Below, one piece after another: positions 33,519 to 40,904 of a stretch of DNA of 64,000 nt. A program made the position numbers and the translations under genes. Numbering within the stretch: the first letter of the stretch is position 1; each line of letters starts with the position of its first letter. This DNA comes from Rhizocola hellebori (lineage in GTDB: Bacteria > Actinomycetota > Actinomycetes > Mycobacteriales > Micromonosporaceae): positions 102,561 through 166,560 of the forward strand of contig NZ_BONY01000015.1 in NCBI RefSeq assembly GCF_016862955.1, in the 5' to 3' direction. A model generated the notes under the pieces. It saw only the letters and a list, made by a program, of their open reading frames with translations, searched no databases and was not told the origin of the DNA.

Positions 33519-33548
33519 TTGTTGCATCAAACTGGTTTGATGTATTCT
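33519..33548 (+). promoter_or_regulatory. ArsR-type operator within a probable leaderless promoter
   Basis: CATCAAACTGGTTTGATG (33525-33542) is an inverted repeat with perfect 8-base arms and the ATCAA/TTGAT ends usual for ArsR operators. A -35 candidate TTGTTG (33519-33524) and -10 TATTCT (33543-33548) bracket it with an 18-base spacer. Transcription would begin about at the ATG 33555, so the mRNA may be leaderless. Confidence 0.65.
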
Positions 33549-33554
33549 GGCGGC

Positions 33555-34304
33555 ATGGGCCGGCATGACTCCGTACCACCTGCAATCTTTGGCCTGGCCG
33601 GCCACCCGGTGCGCTGGCGGTTGCTGGGCGAGCTGGCGCGCAGCGATCGGCAGGTGCACGAGCTGACCGCACTGGTGAATCAGCCGCAGAACCTCGTCTC
33701 CTACCATCTCGGGCGGCTGCGTAAGGCGCAGCTCGTCGCCGCCCGGCGCAGCGCCGCGGACGGCCGCGACACCTACTACAGCCTCGATCTGTCCCTGTGC
33801 ACGACCTTGCTGGCCGCTGCCGGTGGCCAGCTGCACCCCGCGCTGTCGCTGACCGCACCCGCAATGCCGGTGCCACGCCAGGCTGCAGTGCTATTTCTGT
33901 GTACCGGCAACAGCTCCCGCTCGCAGATGGCCGAGGCGTTGCTGCGGCGGTCAGCAGGCGATGCCGTGACGGTGTTCAGCGCGGGCAGCCGGCCGAAACC
34001 GGTGCACCACCATGCGGTGGCGGCTATGGCCGAGCACGGCATCGACCTGACCGCGGCCGAGTCCAAGCATCTCGACAGGTTCGTCAACCATCGGTTCGAC
34101 TACATCATCACCGTGTGCGACCGGGTCCGGGAGGTCTGCCCGGAGTTCCCCGGCCACCCGCGGCCGATCCACTGGAGCATCCCCGACCCCGCTCAAGACG
34201 GGCGCTACCCGGCTTTTCAGCGCACAGCATCCGAGCTGGCCAGCCGGATCGGGTTCCTGCTGCACGACATCGCCTTAGACCACACCACTCGGGAGGAATC
34301 ATGA
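33555..34304 (+). CDS. ArsR-type regulator fused to arsenate reductase (LMW-PTP type)
   Basis: A 249-residue fusion. Residues 1 to about 100 form an ArsR-like winged helix (HELTALVNQPQNLVSYHLGRLRKAQLV). Residues about 108-245 are a low-molecular-weight phosphatase-like arsenate reductase: the P-loop Cys116-TGNSS-Arg122 and the aspartate motif SIPDPAQD are intact, and two further cysteines (VCDRVREVC) could form the redox relay. The regulator half lacks the usual CVC arsenite-binding motif and has only Cys82. No ribosome site is visible, consistent with a leaderless start. It overlaps a VOC gene by ATGA. Confidence 0.88.
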   Translation: MGRHDSVPPAIFGLAGHPVRWRLLGELARSDRQVHELTALVNQPQNLVSYHLGRLRKAQLVAARRSAADGRDTYYSLDLSLCTTLLAAAGGQLHPALSLTAPAMPVPRQAAVLFLCTGNSSRSQMAEALLRRSAGDAVTVFSAGSRPKPVHHHAVAAMAEHGIDLTAAESKHLDRFVNHRFDYIITVCDRVREVCPEFPGHPRPIHWSIPDPAQDGRYPAFQRTASELASRIGFLLHDIALDHTTREES

Positions 34305-34693
34305 GCATCGTTTCCAGCGGCACCGTGAACGTTCGATACATGGTCACCGACGTGCAGGCCGCCGTCGACTTCTACACCACCCAATTCGGCTTCGCCGTCA
34401 ACACCACCGCGTTTCCGGCGTTCGCCGATGTCACCCTCGGCAACCTGCGCCTGCTGCTGGCCGGCCCACGCAGTTCCGCAGGCCGGGCGATGCCCGACGG
34501 TCGCGTGCCCGAGCCGGGCGGCTGGAATCGTCTCCACTTCATCGTCGACGACATCGCCGCAGAGGTGGACCGGCTGGCCGCGGCCGGGGTGAAATTCCGT
34601 AACGACATCATCTCCGGCCCCGGCGGGAAGCAGATCGTTCTGGACGACCCCTCCGGCAACCCCATCGAGCTGTTCCAGCCCGCCGGGTCATAA
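34301..34693 (+). CDS. VOC family (glyoxalase/dioxygenase superfamily) protein
   Basis: A 130-residue single-unit VOC protein with the beta-alpha-beta-beta-beta pattern VRYMVTDVQAAVDFYTTQFGF, LRLLLAGP, LHFIVDDIAAEVDRLAAAG and DPSGNPIELFQPAG. GGGAGG precedes the ATG, which overlaps the ArsR-ArsC stop. The arsenical lyase ArsI also belongs to this superfamily, but ArsI uses a vicinal Cys pair and this protein has no cysteines, so C-As lyase activity is unlikely. It may be a binding or resistance protein for another compound co-induced with the fusion. Confidence 0.85.
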   Translation: MSIVSSGTVNVRYMVTDVQAAVDFYTTQFGFAVNTTAFPAFADVTLGNLRLLLAGPRSSAGRAMPDGRVPEPGGWNRLHFIVDDIAAEVDRLAAAGVKFRNDIISGPGGKQIVLDDPSGNPIELFQPAGS

Positions 34694-34733
34694 AGCCGTC
34701 GCTGACCGAAACCGTCCTGATCTGAAAGAGCCC

Positions 34734-35318
34734 CTAAGCTTTGCCAGTGGCCAATTTGGCGGCCTGCTCGATCTTCGTGCGGAGTGCTTCCCAGATGGCC
34801 GGGTCGCGCTGCGAGCTCGCGTACTCGGCTGTGGTGCCGGTCGAGCCGTCGAGCTGTTCGCGCAGGATGTCCGCGTGTCCGGCGTGCCGGCTGGTCTCGC
34901 TGACCGTGTGGACCAGGATGTTGAACAGCATCACGTTCGGCCGTGGCCACCAGGGCACGTAACCGGGAGAGTCAATGGCGAGCGCGGTGATCGTCGCGTC
35001 CGAGTGCGCCGCCACGCGACGGTAGCGGTCGACAATCTCGTCACGCGTCTCCTCCTCGGTCGCCCACATGTCGGCGCCACGCGCCTCGAGGTCGTCCCAC
35101 CGGGGCATCGGCTCCGGGAACGGTCGATGGAACACCTCACCGAAGTACCTGGATTCCGACAGCGACAGGTGCTTGATCAGGCCAAGAAGGTTGGTTCCCG
35201 TCAAGGTCAGCGGGCGGCGGATGTCGTACTCGGAGAGCCCGTCGAGCTTCCAGACCATGACCTCGCGACGCACGCGCAGTTCATTGTGCAGATACTCTTT
35301 CGCGAAGTCATCGATCAT
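34734..35318 (-). CDS. DinB family protein (DUF664)
   Basis: A 194-residue four-helix-bundle protein. The motif LLGLIKHLSLSESRYFGEVF supplies the first His, and NILVHTVSETSRHAGHADILRE carries the paired His residues that bind a divalent metal in DinB/YfiT proteins. Actinobacterial members with this pattern include mycothiol- or bacillithiol-dependent transferases. The ATG 35318 gives the standard N-terminus; the frame continues upstream without support. It is convergent with the VOC gene. Confidence 0.88.
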   Translation of the reverse strand: MIDDFAKEYLHNELRVRREVMVWKLDGLSEYDIRRPLTLTGTNLLGLIKHLSLSESRYFGEVFHRPFPEPMPRWDDLEARGADMWATEEETRDEIVDRYRRVAAHSDATITALAIDSPGYVPWWPRPNVMLFNILVHTVSETSRHAGHADILREQLDGSTGTTAEYASSQRDPAIWEALRTKIEQAAKLATGKA

Positions 35319-35350
35319 GGGCTCAGATCTTCCCACACAAACCCAACCCC

Positions 35351-35518
35351 GGTGTCCCTCGATCCATCCGCACGATCGCGCGGACTGTCCATCTGGACAA
35401 GGTCGTCGCGGTCCTCTCGGCACTCGGCTTGCACCTGGAGGTTCATCGCGGGGCGGGCCAAGAGATCAGACCCGGATGCGGTTGGGGGTGGCTGTTCAAC
35501 TGCGGGGAAGGTGCCTGA
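35351..35518 (+). pseudogene. Possible remnant of an XRE/HipB-type antitoxin or regulator
   Basis: In one plus-strand frame ending at TGA 35516 the translation contains TVHLDKVVAVLSALGLHLEVHRG, which resembles the C-terminal end of HTH_3/HipB-like antitoxins (..LxTLxKVLxALGLxLEV..). No start codon or helix-turn-helix remains upstream, so if real it is a decayed fragment. It occupies most of the otherwise empty 300-base gap 35319-35618. Confidence 0.35.
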
Positions 35519-35580
35519 GCCAGGCCGCCTGACCAGCGCCTCGGCGGGATCTGTGGCCGGTCAAGTGTTCCATCGAGCCT

Positions 35581-35610
35581 GGTGACTAGGTATGCAGATG
35601 CGCCTATGCT
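35581..35610 (+). promoter_or_regulatory. Probable promoter for the T7SS-like pair
   Basis: TATGCT at 35605-35610 is a good -10 and GGTGAC at 35581-35586 a weak -35 with an 18-base spacer. The predicted start of transcription coincides with GTG 35619, suggesting a leaderless message; no ribosome site is present there. Confidence 0.4.
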
Positions 35611-35618
35611 GCACGGCC

Positions 35619-36077
35619 GTGGGGCAATCGGACGATGAGGTCGGCGTCGATCTTTACATGCTGTGGGTGGCCGGTTCCATCCACCTGCCTCGCACCGCTG
35701 AGGTGTGCGAGGACAACAACCAGGACGTGCACAACACGGCGTTCTGGGAAGGCACCGCTTTTCGCAACGAATGGGGGCAGGAAAGCGATGTGGCCGCGCC
35801 GTGGCGGGCGCTTCGCGACAGCGTGCAGCGGGTCTTTTCCACCTCGGCGATCAACACCGATCTCGCCGGGCACGCGCTGGTCGCGATCGCGCAGAACTAC
35901 GCCAACAACGACGCGGAGGCGGCCGAGACCATGAACAGTCTCATCGCCGATTATCGCGCCAGCGACGAGCTTCCGCAGCCGCCGGGGCCGCTGGAGCTGG
36001 AGAATCCGGGAGACCCGGTACAGACCACGACAGGTCCCGACGGGACAGAGGTGCCGGTGCGCGATGACGACGAATGA
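35619..36077 (+). CDS. WXG100-like/ESX-type small secreted protein
   Basis: A 152-residue helical protein without a Sec signal. The segment WRALRDSVQRVFSTSAINTDLAGHALVAIAQNYANNDAEAAE has a W-containing helix followed by a Y-x-x-x-D element (YANND), the general secretion signal of type VII substrates, in the helix-turn-helix spacing expected for WXG100-related proteins. The C-terminus is Pro/Asp-rich and disordered. I use GTG 35619 because a -10 element ends 8 bases upstream. It overlaps the next gene by 14 bases, as ESX substrate pairs often do. No ESX core gene (EccC, EccB, mycosin) is in the window. Confidence 0.6.
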   Translation: MGQSDDEVGVDLYMLWVAGSIHLPRTAEVCEDNNQDVHNTAFWEGTAFRNEWGQESDVAAPWRALRDSVQRVFSTSAINTDLAGHALVAIAQNYANNDAEAAETMNSLIADYRASDELPQPPGPLELENPGDPVQTTTGPDGTEVPVRDDDE

Positions 36078-36990
36078 GCAGATCACGGCGGCGGCCGACG
36101 ACTTGGCGGAAACCATTCGGAACAAGATGAACGAGGAGTTCTACCACACCTACATCGTTTATCAGGAGCACCTGTGGAGCCGGATCGAGTCCACGGCGAC
36201 GTCGGCGCGTAACGCGATAGTCGTCTACACGGTCCTGAACGCCACCGACGCCGATGGGATGCTGGGCAGCCTGCGCAACATCTTCGGCGGCAGCTTCGGC
36301 AATCCCCTGGCCGACCCGGCCCGCGGTTACATCGACGATGTCGCCTCGTACATCACCGACTGGTACGGCACCGCCGCGGAGGCCTTCCGAATCAACTTCC
36401 TCAACCCGTATCCCGAGATACGCCAGAATCAGATTGCTTTGGTACGTGAGCTTGCGCTAGCGATAGAGGGATATCAGGCCATAGTCGAGGAGACCCGGGC
36501 CAAAGTCGTCGCGATCGCCAATCAGGGTTGCGCCGCGCTCAACTCGATCGGCACGCCGTTGCCTGTTGTGCTCTCGGTGGCGGCGGCCTTCGTCGGGGTG
36601 GTGGCGGCCGTGGCCACCGCGCCCGCGACGATCATCGGGGTCAGCGGCGCTCTGATCGCCGGAGGTCTGGCCATGCTCGGCGGCGGTCTCAGCGTCGCCG
36701 GAGCGGTGGCGGGCGAGACGCCCACCCCGAGCGAGGCGATCATCCAGGGTGGCAACGTGGAAGAGGTGGTCTCGTCCATCTACAGCGCGCTCACCCTGCT
36801 GCGCCAGGACAGGGACAACGCCGAGGCGAAACTCGTCGCCGTGCTGCAGCACGATCTGGCCCTGGTCGAGACAGCGCGAACGCTTGCGGCACAGCGGGAA
36901 GTGAACCTCTTCGTCCCTTACCAGCCGGGGGTGATCGGGGTCTTCTCCGGCGAGGACGTCGATTTCCGCCTGTCCACCAGCGGGAGCTAA
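36064..36990 (+). CDS. Putative T7SS-linked effector with a hydrophobic pore-like segment
   Basis: A 308-residue protein with no Sec signal. Residues 1 to about 170 are helical and polar (NKMNEEFYHTYIVYQEHLWSRIESTATSAR..). Residues about 178-220 are a long Gly/Ala-rich hydrophobic stretch (VLSVAAAFVGVVAAVATAP through GLAMLGGGLSVAGAVAG) that could span or insert into a membrane as a hairpin. The remainder is helical. It is encoded directly behind, and overlapping, a WXG100-like protein, an arrangement typical of ESX substrate or effector pairs. No toxin domain is recognised. Its stop overlaps the convergent membrane-protein gene. Confidence 0.55.
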   Translation: MTTNEQITAAADDLAETIRNKMNEEFYHTYIVYQEHLWSRIESTATSARNAIVVYTVLNATDADGMLGSLRNIFGGSFGNPLADPARGYIDDVASYITDWYGTAAEAFRINFLNPYPEIRQNQIALVRELALAIEGYQAIVEETRAKVVAIANQGCAALNSIGTPLPVVLSVAAAFVGVVAAVATAPATIIGVSGALIAGGLAMLGGGLSVAGAVAGETPTPSEAIIQGGNVEEVVSSIYSALTLLRQDRDNAEAKLVAVLQHDLALVETARTLAAQREVNLFVPYQPGVIGVFSGEDVDFRLSTSGS

Positions 36991-38078
36991 TGCCCACGAT
37001 CGACCGCGCCGTGGCTCTGCGCCAGGGCGGGTCGGGGAAGCAGAGCTAGCGCGAGCGTGGGCAGGGCTGCGCCCAGACCGACCAGGACGATCAGGCTGAA
37101 CGCCGGCTGGCCGAGCCACTCCCACAGGGGATGCCACCGGAAATGCGTCTCACTCAGATGATGGTCGATCTGGTATGGCACGGTGAAGACAATCGGCATC
37201 GCCGTCATGAACATCGAAAATCCAAACAGGACTGTCGACAGCGAACGTTGCCACGGCCGGTATTCGTTGCGGCGGCTGGCCCAGCCGAAGATCAGCCAGG
37301 TCGCCAAGGCGCCAATCACGAATCCCAGGATCGCGGCCGGGTGCACCGGCCAGGGCGTGGCCCGGCTCAGGCTCATGGCCAGACGCAGCTGACCGAGCCG
37401 CGGGTCGGAGACCGTGTGGATTTCGAGGATGTTGTCCCCGCGCCGAGCGGTCAGCAGCGTCTGGGTGGGAAGTGTGGTGGGATCGCAGGCGGCTGTCGCG
37501 CACTCGGCCGCGTTGCTCGTCACCGGCTCACTGGCCTCCCAGCCGTTGGCAGGCAACCGTTCCAGGGCGCTGGCGATGATCGCGCGTTGGCCGGTGGAGG
37601 CGGGAAGCGAGGTGCTCGTGTTGGTGTCGCCAAGTCCGTACTCGCCGCCGTCGAAGGAAAGCAGCGTGTCGAGGTTGTCCAGGCTGAGCGGCTCACCATA
37701 GATGGTGAACATCGCCTTGCTGCGATAGATCTCCCCGGTGACCCCATGCTCGGGAAAGATTGAGGTGAAAATGGCCGCGGCTTCGGCTCGTTCCGGCAGC
37801 GGGCGGGCGGTTTCCCAGCCGACGCGGGCTCCCAGGGCCGACCCATACAGTCCACAAACGACAGACATGAGCACTGCCCACAGCGCCACGCTGCGGCTCG
37901 CCGGACGTCCCAACCGGCAACGCATTCCATGCACCACCAGATTGAACGTCACCCGCCACCCCGGCCGGGCATGCCCGGCGTCCAGCAGCGTGCTCACCAT
38001 CTCCACGCCTCGCTCACGCCGATAGTCGCGCGGGTAGGCCCAGAGCAGGAGGCGATAGCGGCCAGTCATCACGGTCAC
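36987..38078 (-). CDS. Membrane protein of unknown function, partner of a PadR regulator
   Basis: A 363-residue membrane protein. It begins with a short cytoplasmic region, MTGRYRLLLWAYPRDYRRERGVEMVSTLLDAG, characteristic of actinomycete PadR-linked permease-like proteins, followed by one span (VALWAVLMSVVCGLYGSALG), a 150-residue extracellular domain with a Cys pair (ECATAACDP), and three C-terminal spans. The start overlaps the PadR stop (ATGA), so the regulator and membrane protein are co-translated. Function unknown; envelope stress sensing or transport are possibilities. Confidence 0.8.
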   Translation of the reverse strand: MTVMTGRYRLLLWAYPRDYRRERGVEMVSTLLDAGHARPGWRVTFNLVVHGMRCRLGRPASRSVALWAVLMSVVCGLYGSALGARVGWETARPLPERAEAAAIFTSIFPEHGVTGEIYRSKAMFTIYGEPLSLDNLDTLLSFDGGEYGLGDTNTSTSLPASTGQRAIIASALERLPANGWEASEPVTSNAAECATAACDPTTLPTQTLLTARRGDNILEIHTVSDPRLGQLRLAMSLSRATPWPVHPAAILGFVIGALATWLIFGWASRRNEYRPWQRSLSTVLFGFSMFMTAMPIVFTVPYQIDHHLSETHFRWHPLWEWLGQPAFSLIVLVGLGAALPTLALALLPRPALAQSHGAVDRGH

Positions 38079-38404
38079 GCCACCTTCGGCCGGGCGACCC
38101 GCAACCGCGCTTCCGCCACGGTGGCCAATTGCCGCAGGCGAGCCGTTTCCACTGCCAAGACCTCGATGCCGTCACCGGTCAACCGGTAGTAGCGGCGCAG
38201 CCGGCCGTCCGTGATCTCCTCTCGGTCGCGTTGCACCAGGCCCTGTGCGGCAAGCCGATCCAAAGCCGTGTACATCGTGCCCGGCAGCAAAGCCACCCGG
38301 CCGTCGGACAGAGCGGCGACCTCGCGAATGATCCCGTAGCCGTGCATAGGGTTTTCGGCGAGCGCGGTCAGTATGAGGAAGGTCGGCTCACGCATCTCGG
38401 TCAC
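38075..38404 (-). CDS. PadR family transcriptional regulator
   Basis: A 109-residue PadR-type winged helix: ILTALAENPMHGYGIIREVAALSDGRVALLPGTMYTALDRLAAQGLV followed by the wing GRLRRYYRLTGDG and a short C-terminal dimerisation helix. The GTG at 38404 coincides with the predicted transcription start of a consensus promoter immediately upstream, so translation is probably leaderless; an in-frame ATG at 38395 is the alternative. It likely represses itself and the membrane-protein gene it overlaps. Confidence 0.9.
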   Translation of the reverse strand: MTEMREPTFLILTALAENPMHGYGIIREVAALSDGRVALLPGTMYTALDRLAAQGLVQRDREEITDGRLRRYYRLTGDGIEVLAVETARLRQLATVAEARLRVARPKVA

Positions 38405-38410
38405 TCGGGA

Positions 38411-38439
38411 AATATATATTGTTGATCAATCTATAGCAA
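38411..38439 (-). promoter_or_regulatory. Leaderless promoter with embedded TTGATCAA palindrome
   Basis: On the minus strand, -35 TTGCTA (38439-38434), a 17-base spacer and -10 TATATT (38416-38411) end 6 bases before the GTG of the PadR gene. The palindrome TTGATCAA (38429-38422) lies in the spacer and is a natural PadR operator candidate. The AT richness stands out from its surroundings. Confidence 0.65.
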
Positions 38440-38530
38440 CACCGCATCCTTCGTCGCCGGTGGCTAATGGATCCGGCCCACGCCGGGCCCGCGTCTCAGC
38501 GTCAACCACCGATGGCGAAGGGAAAGGTCA

Positions 38531-38989
38531 ATGAGGACGTGGCAGCCGTGGCTCTCCACCGGGGCAAGGGCGGTGCTGGCCGCGGCATTCCTGATCGCGG
38601 GCGCGATTAAGGTGACCGATCTCGATGCGTCGGCACGGGCGGTGAACGCCTATCAGCTGCTGCCATGGGAGTTGGCGCGGTTCGTCGGCGTGGTCCAGCC
38701 GGTCCTGGAGATCGGGGTTGGCCTGCTCCTGCTGGCTGGTTTGGCCACCCGGCTCGCCGCCGCGCTGGCGGCGGGCGCCATGACGGTGTTCATCGTCGGC
38801 ATCGCGTCGGCATGGGCGCGCGGCCTGACCATCGACTGCGGGTGCTTCAGCCGCGGCGGCGCCCTGCCGGTGGGCCAGAACCCGAACTATGCGTGGGACA
38901 TTGCGCGCGATGCCGCGCTGTTGGCGCTGGCGATCTATCTCATCGTGTTTCCGGCAAGCCGGTATTCGCTCGACAGGAGGATGGCGTGA
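38531..38989 (+). CDS. DoxX/MauE family membrane protein
   Basis: A 152-residue protein with four hydrophobic segments (VLAAAFLIAGAIKV, VVQPVLEIGVGLLLLAGL, LAAALAAGAMTVFIVGIA, ALLALAIYLIVF) and the motif TIDCGCFSRGG, the Cys-x-Cys loop typical of MauE-like proteins that support thiol oxidation. Its last codons overlap the GTG of a DsbA-like gene. The pair probably forms an extracytoplasmic disulfide-generating module, with MauE/DoxX as membrane electron acceptor (inference). Confidence 0.85.
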   Translation: MRTWQPWLSTGARAVLAAAFLIAGAIKVTDLDASARAVNAYQLLPWELARFVGVVQPVLEIGVGLLLLAGLATRLAAALAAGAMTVFIVGIASAWARGLTIDCGCFSRGGALPVGQNPNYAWDIARDAALLALAIYLIVFPASRYSLDRRMA

Positions 38990-39702
38990 GCAAGCATGGC
39001 CGGCGTGAGGCCAACAGGCTGATCAGACAACAGCAGTTGCAGGAGGCCAAGCGCAAGCGAAGTATTCGGATTTCAGCCATCGCGGCGGGCGTCCTGATGC
39101 TGGTGAGCGTCGGCGCCTATGTGGTCTACACGAACACCGCAGACACCACGCATAACGTTCCGCAGCAGGCCAATGCGGCCGGGACAGGGATCGTCGCGGG
39201 TAGTGGGCCGATCAAGGTGGAGGTCTATCAGGACTACCTGTGCCCGTCGTGTAGAGCGTTTCACGCCGCGGCGGAGGAGAGGCTGCAGGCGATGGTGCGG
39301 GAAAACAAGATCACGCTCACCACCTATCCCATCGCCATTCTCGACCGGCTGTCCACCAACCGCTATTCCACGCGCAGCGCGGCGGCCGCCGGGTGCGCAG
39401 CCGACTCCGGCAAGTTCGCGCAGTTCTCCGATGCGCTTTACGACAAGCAACCGGCCGAGGGCGGTGCCGGGTACACAGATGAAGAGCTGGTGAATGTGGG
39501 TCGCTCAGCGGGGCTGGGGGACCCGTTCGCCAGTTGTGTTCGCGATGGGACCTATTCGGGCTGGCCGGGTTTTGCCACCGAGGAGTCGAGCCGGCGCGGG
39601 GTGACCGGGACACCGACCGTCTTCGTCAATGACAAGAAGGTTGTCCCCGGGCAGGGGCAGACCATCACCGACGCTGTCTTCAACGCGATCGCGGGCTCGT
39701 AG
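38986..39702 (+). CDS. Membrane-anchored DsbA-like thioredoxin-fold protein
   Basis: A 238-residue protein. A basic N-terminus (EAKRKRSIR) and one span (ISAIAAGVLMLVSVGAYVVY) anchor it with the rest outside. The thioredoxin-like domain has the active site CPSC in VEVYQDYLCPSCRAFH and the cis-Pro motif GTPTVFVND near the end, with a DsbA-like helical insert that holds another Cys pair. ACAGGAGG precedes the GTG, which overlaps the DoxX/MauE stop (GTGA). Likely role: oxidation of secreted proteins. Confidence 0.9.
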   Translation: MSKHGRREANRLIRQQQLQEAKRKRSIRISAIAAGVLMLVSVGAYVVYTNTADTTHNVPQQANAAGTGIVAGSGPIKVEVYQDYLCPSCRAFHAAAEERLQAMVRENKITLTTYPIAILDRLSTNRYSTRSAAAAGCAADSGKFAQFSDALYDKQPAEGGAGYTDEELVNVGRSAGLGDPFASCVRDGTYSGWPGFATEESSRRGVTGTPTVFVNDKKVVPGQGQTITDAVFNAIAGS

Positions 39703-39770
39703 AAAATCGGCGCGACATGACGCGATTCGAGACGCCGGGCGGGTGAACGCTGACCTGGCACACTCTGCAC

Positions 39771-40853
39771 ATGGACGAGGTCACCGAGGACCGGCCGCGC
39801 ACCGGCTGGGAAAGAAGCCCGATGCTGGTGCGGGTGGCGGTGGGCGCGGGAAGCTTCCTGCTTTTGGCGGCCGCGGTCTATGTCCTGGCGTCGGTGGCCG
39901 CGCGGCTGGCGTCCTTGGTGATCGCGCTTGCGGCCGCGTTGCTCATCGCCGCGTTGCTGGAACCGGTGGTGCAACTGCTGCAGCGGGCCAGACTCGGCCG
40001 GGGGCTGAGCGCCCTGGTGTCTGTGCTGCTGTTGATGGCGGCGTTCGTGGCTCCGGTGGTGCTGCTGTGGAGCCTGGCCTCGAGCCAATATTCCGAGCTG
40101 GCGCAACGGTTTCGAGATGGCGCCGAGCAGTTGCGCGCGGGCGCCAGCCGGGTGTTGCCGCTCACCGACTCACGCATCGACCAAGCGCTCAACGAAATGC
40201 AACTGCGCTTCCAGGCCGGTTTGCTTTCTGGTGTGCTTTCCGGCGCGCTGACGGTGGCGGAGATAGTGACCGCGGCCATCGTCACGTTATTCGTCGCGTT
40301 CTTCCTCCTCAAGGACGGCCCTGCCATGTGGCGGTGGTTGCTCGATCAGCTGCCACGCCGCACGCGGCCTCTGTTGGAGGATCTCGGGCCGCCCAGCTGG
40401 GACACGCTGACCCGCTATCTGAGAGGCATTCTGATTGTCGCGGTCATCGACGCGGTCGGAATAGGTATAGCGCTGGCGCTCATCGGAGTGCCATTCACGA
40501 TTGCTTTGGCGCTGCTGGTTCTCGTGGGCGGCTTCGTGCCCTACATCGGGGCGACCGTGAGCGGCGGTGTCGCCGTCCTGGTGGCCCTGGCCGCGAATGG
40601 CCCGGTGGACGCCCTGCTCGTGCTGATCGCGGTGCTCGCCGTGCAACAGATCGAGGGCAATTTATTAGAACCATTCATTGTCGGGTACCAGGTCCGCCTC
40701 CACCCGGTCGCCGTGGTCATCGCCGTCTTCGCGGGCGCGCTCCTCGCCGGGGTAGCGGGCGCCATCATGGCCGTGCCGCTCGTGGCGGTCGCTTACCGCG
40801 TAGTTCGCGTCCTGCGCGAGCGGGCGGGCATCGAGCTCCTTGAGCGCCCCTGA
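39771..40853 (+). CDS. AI-2E family transporter (PerM/TqsA-like)
   Basis: A 360-residue membrane protein with about eight hydrophobic segments. The signature region LVLVGGFVPYIGATVSGGVAVLVALAANG and EGNLLEPFIVGYQVRLHPVAVVIAVFAGALLAGVAGAIMAVPLVA is typical of the AI-2E/PerM family. Some members export autoinducer-2 or act as sodium/proton antiporters; the substrate cannot be told here. The upstream gap has no clear promoter. A strong hairpin follows. Confidence 0.9.
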   Translation: MDEVTEDRPRTGWERSPMLVRVAVGAGSFLLLAAAVYVLASVAARLASLVIALAAALLIAALLEPVVQLLQRARLGRGLSALVSVLLLMAAFVAPVVLLWSLASSQYSELAQRFRDGAEQLRAGASRVLPLTDSRIDQALNEMQLRFQAGLLSGVLSGALTVAEIVTAAIVTLFVAFFLLKDGPAMWRWLLDQLPRRTRPLLEDLGPPSWDTLTRYLRGILIVAVIDAVGIGIALALIGVPFTIALALLVLVGGFVPYIGATVSGGVAVLVALAANGPVDALLVLIAVLAVQQIEGNLLEPFIVGYQVRLHPVAVVIAVFAGALLAGVAGAIMAVPLVAVAYRVVRVLRERAGIELLERP

Positions 40854-40861
40854 ACAGGCTG

Positions 40862-40890
40862 GTGGCCGGATCCGAACCGGATCCGGCCAC
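40862..40890. terminator. Perfect 12-bp-stem hairpin between convergent genes
   Basis: GTGGCCGGATCC (40862-40873) pairs with GGATCCGGCCAC (40879-40890) over a 5-base loop. It begins 8 bases past the AI-2E-family gene and ends 14 bases before the convergent membrane-protein gene. No U tract. Confidence 0.75.
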
Positions 40891-40904
40891 TGCGTACTTT
40901 CAGG

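Noticed and set aside
34301..34693. ArsI-type C-As lyase
   Set aside because: The VOC protein follows an arsenic-type gene, but it contains no cysteine, and ArsI needs a vicinal Cys pair.
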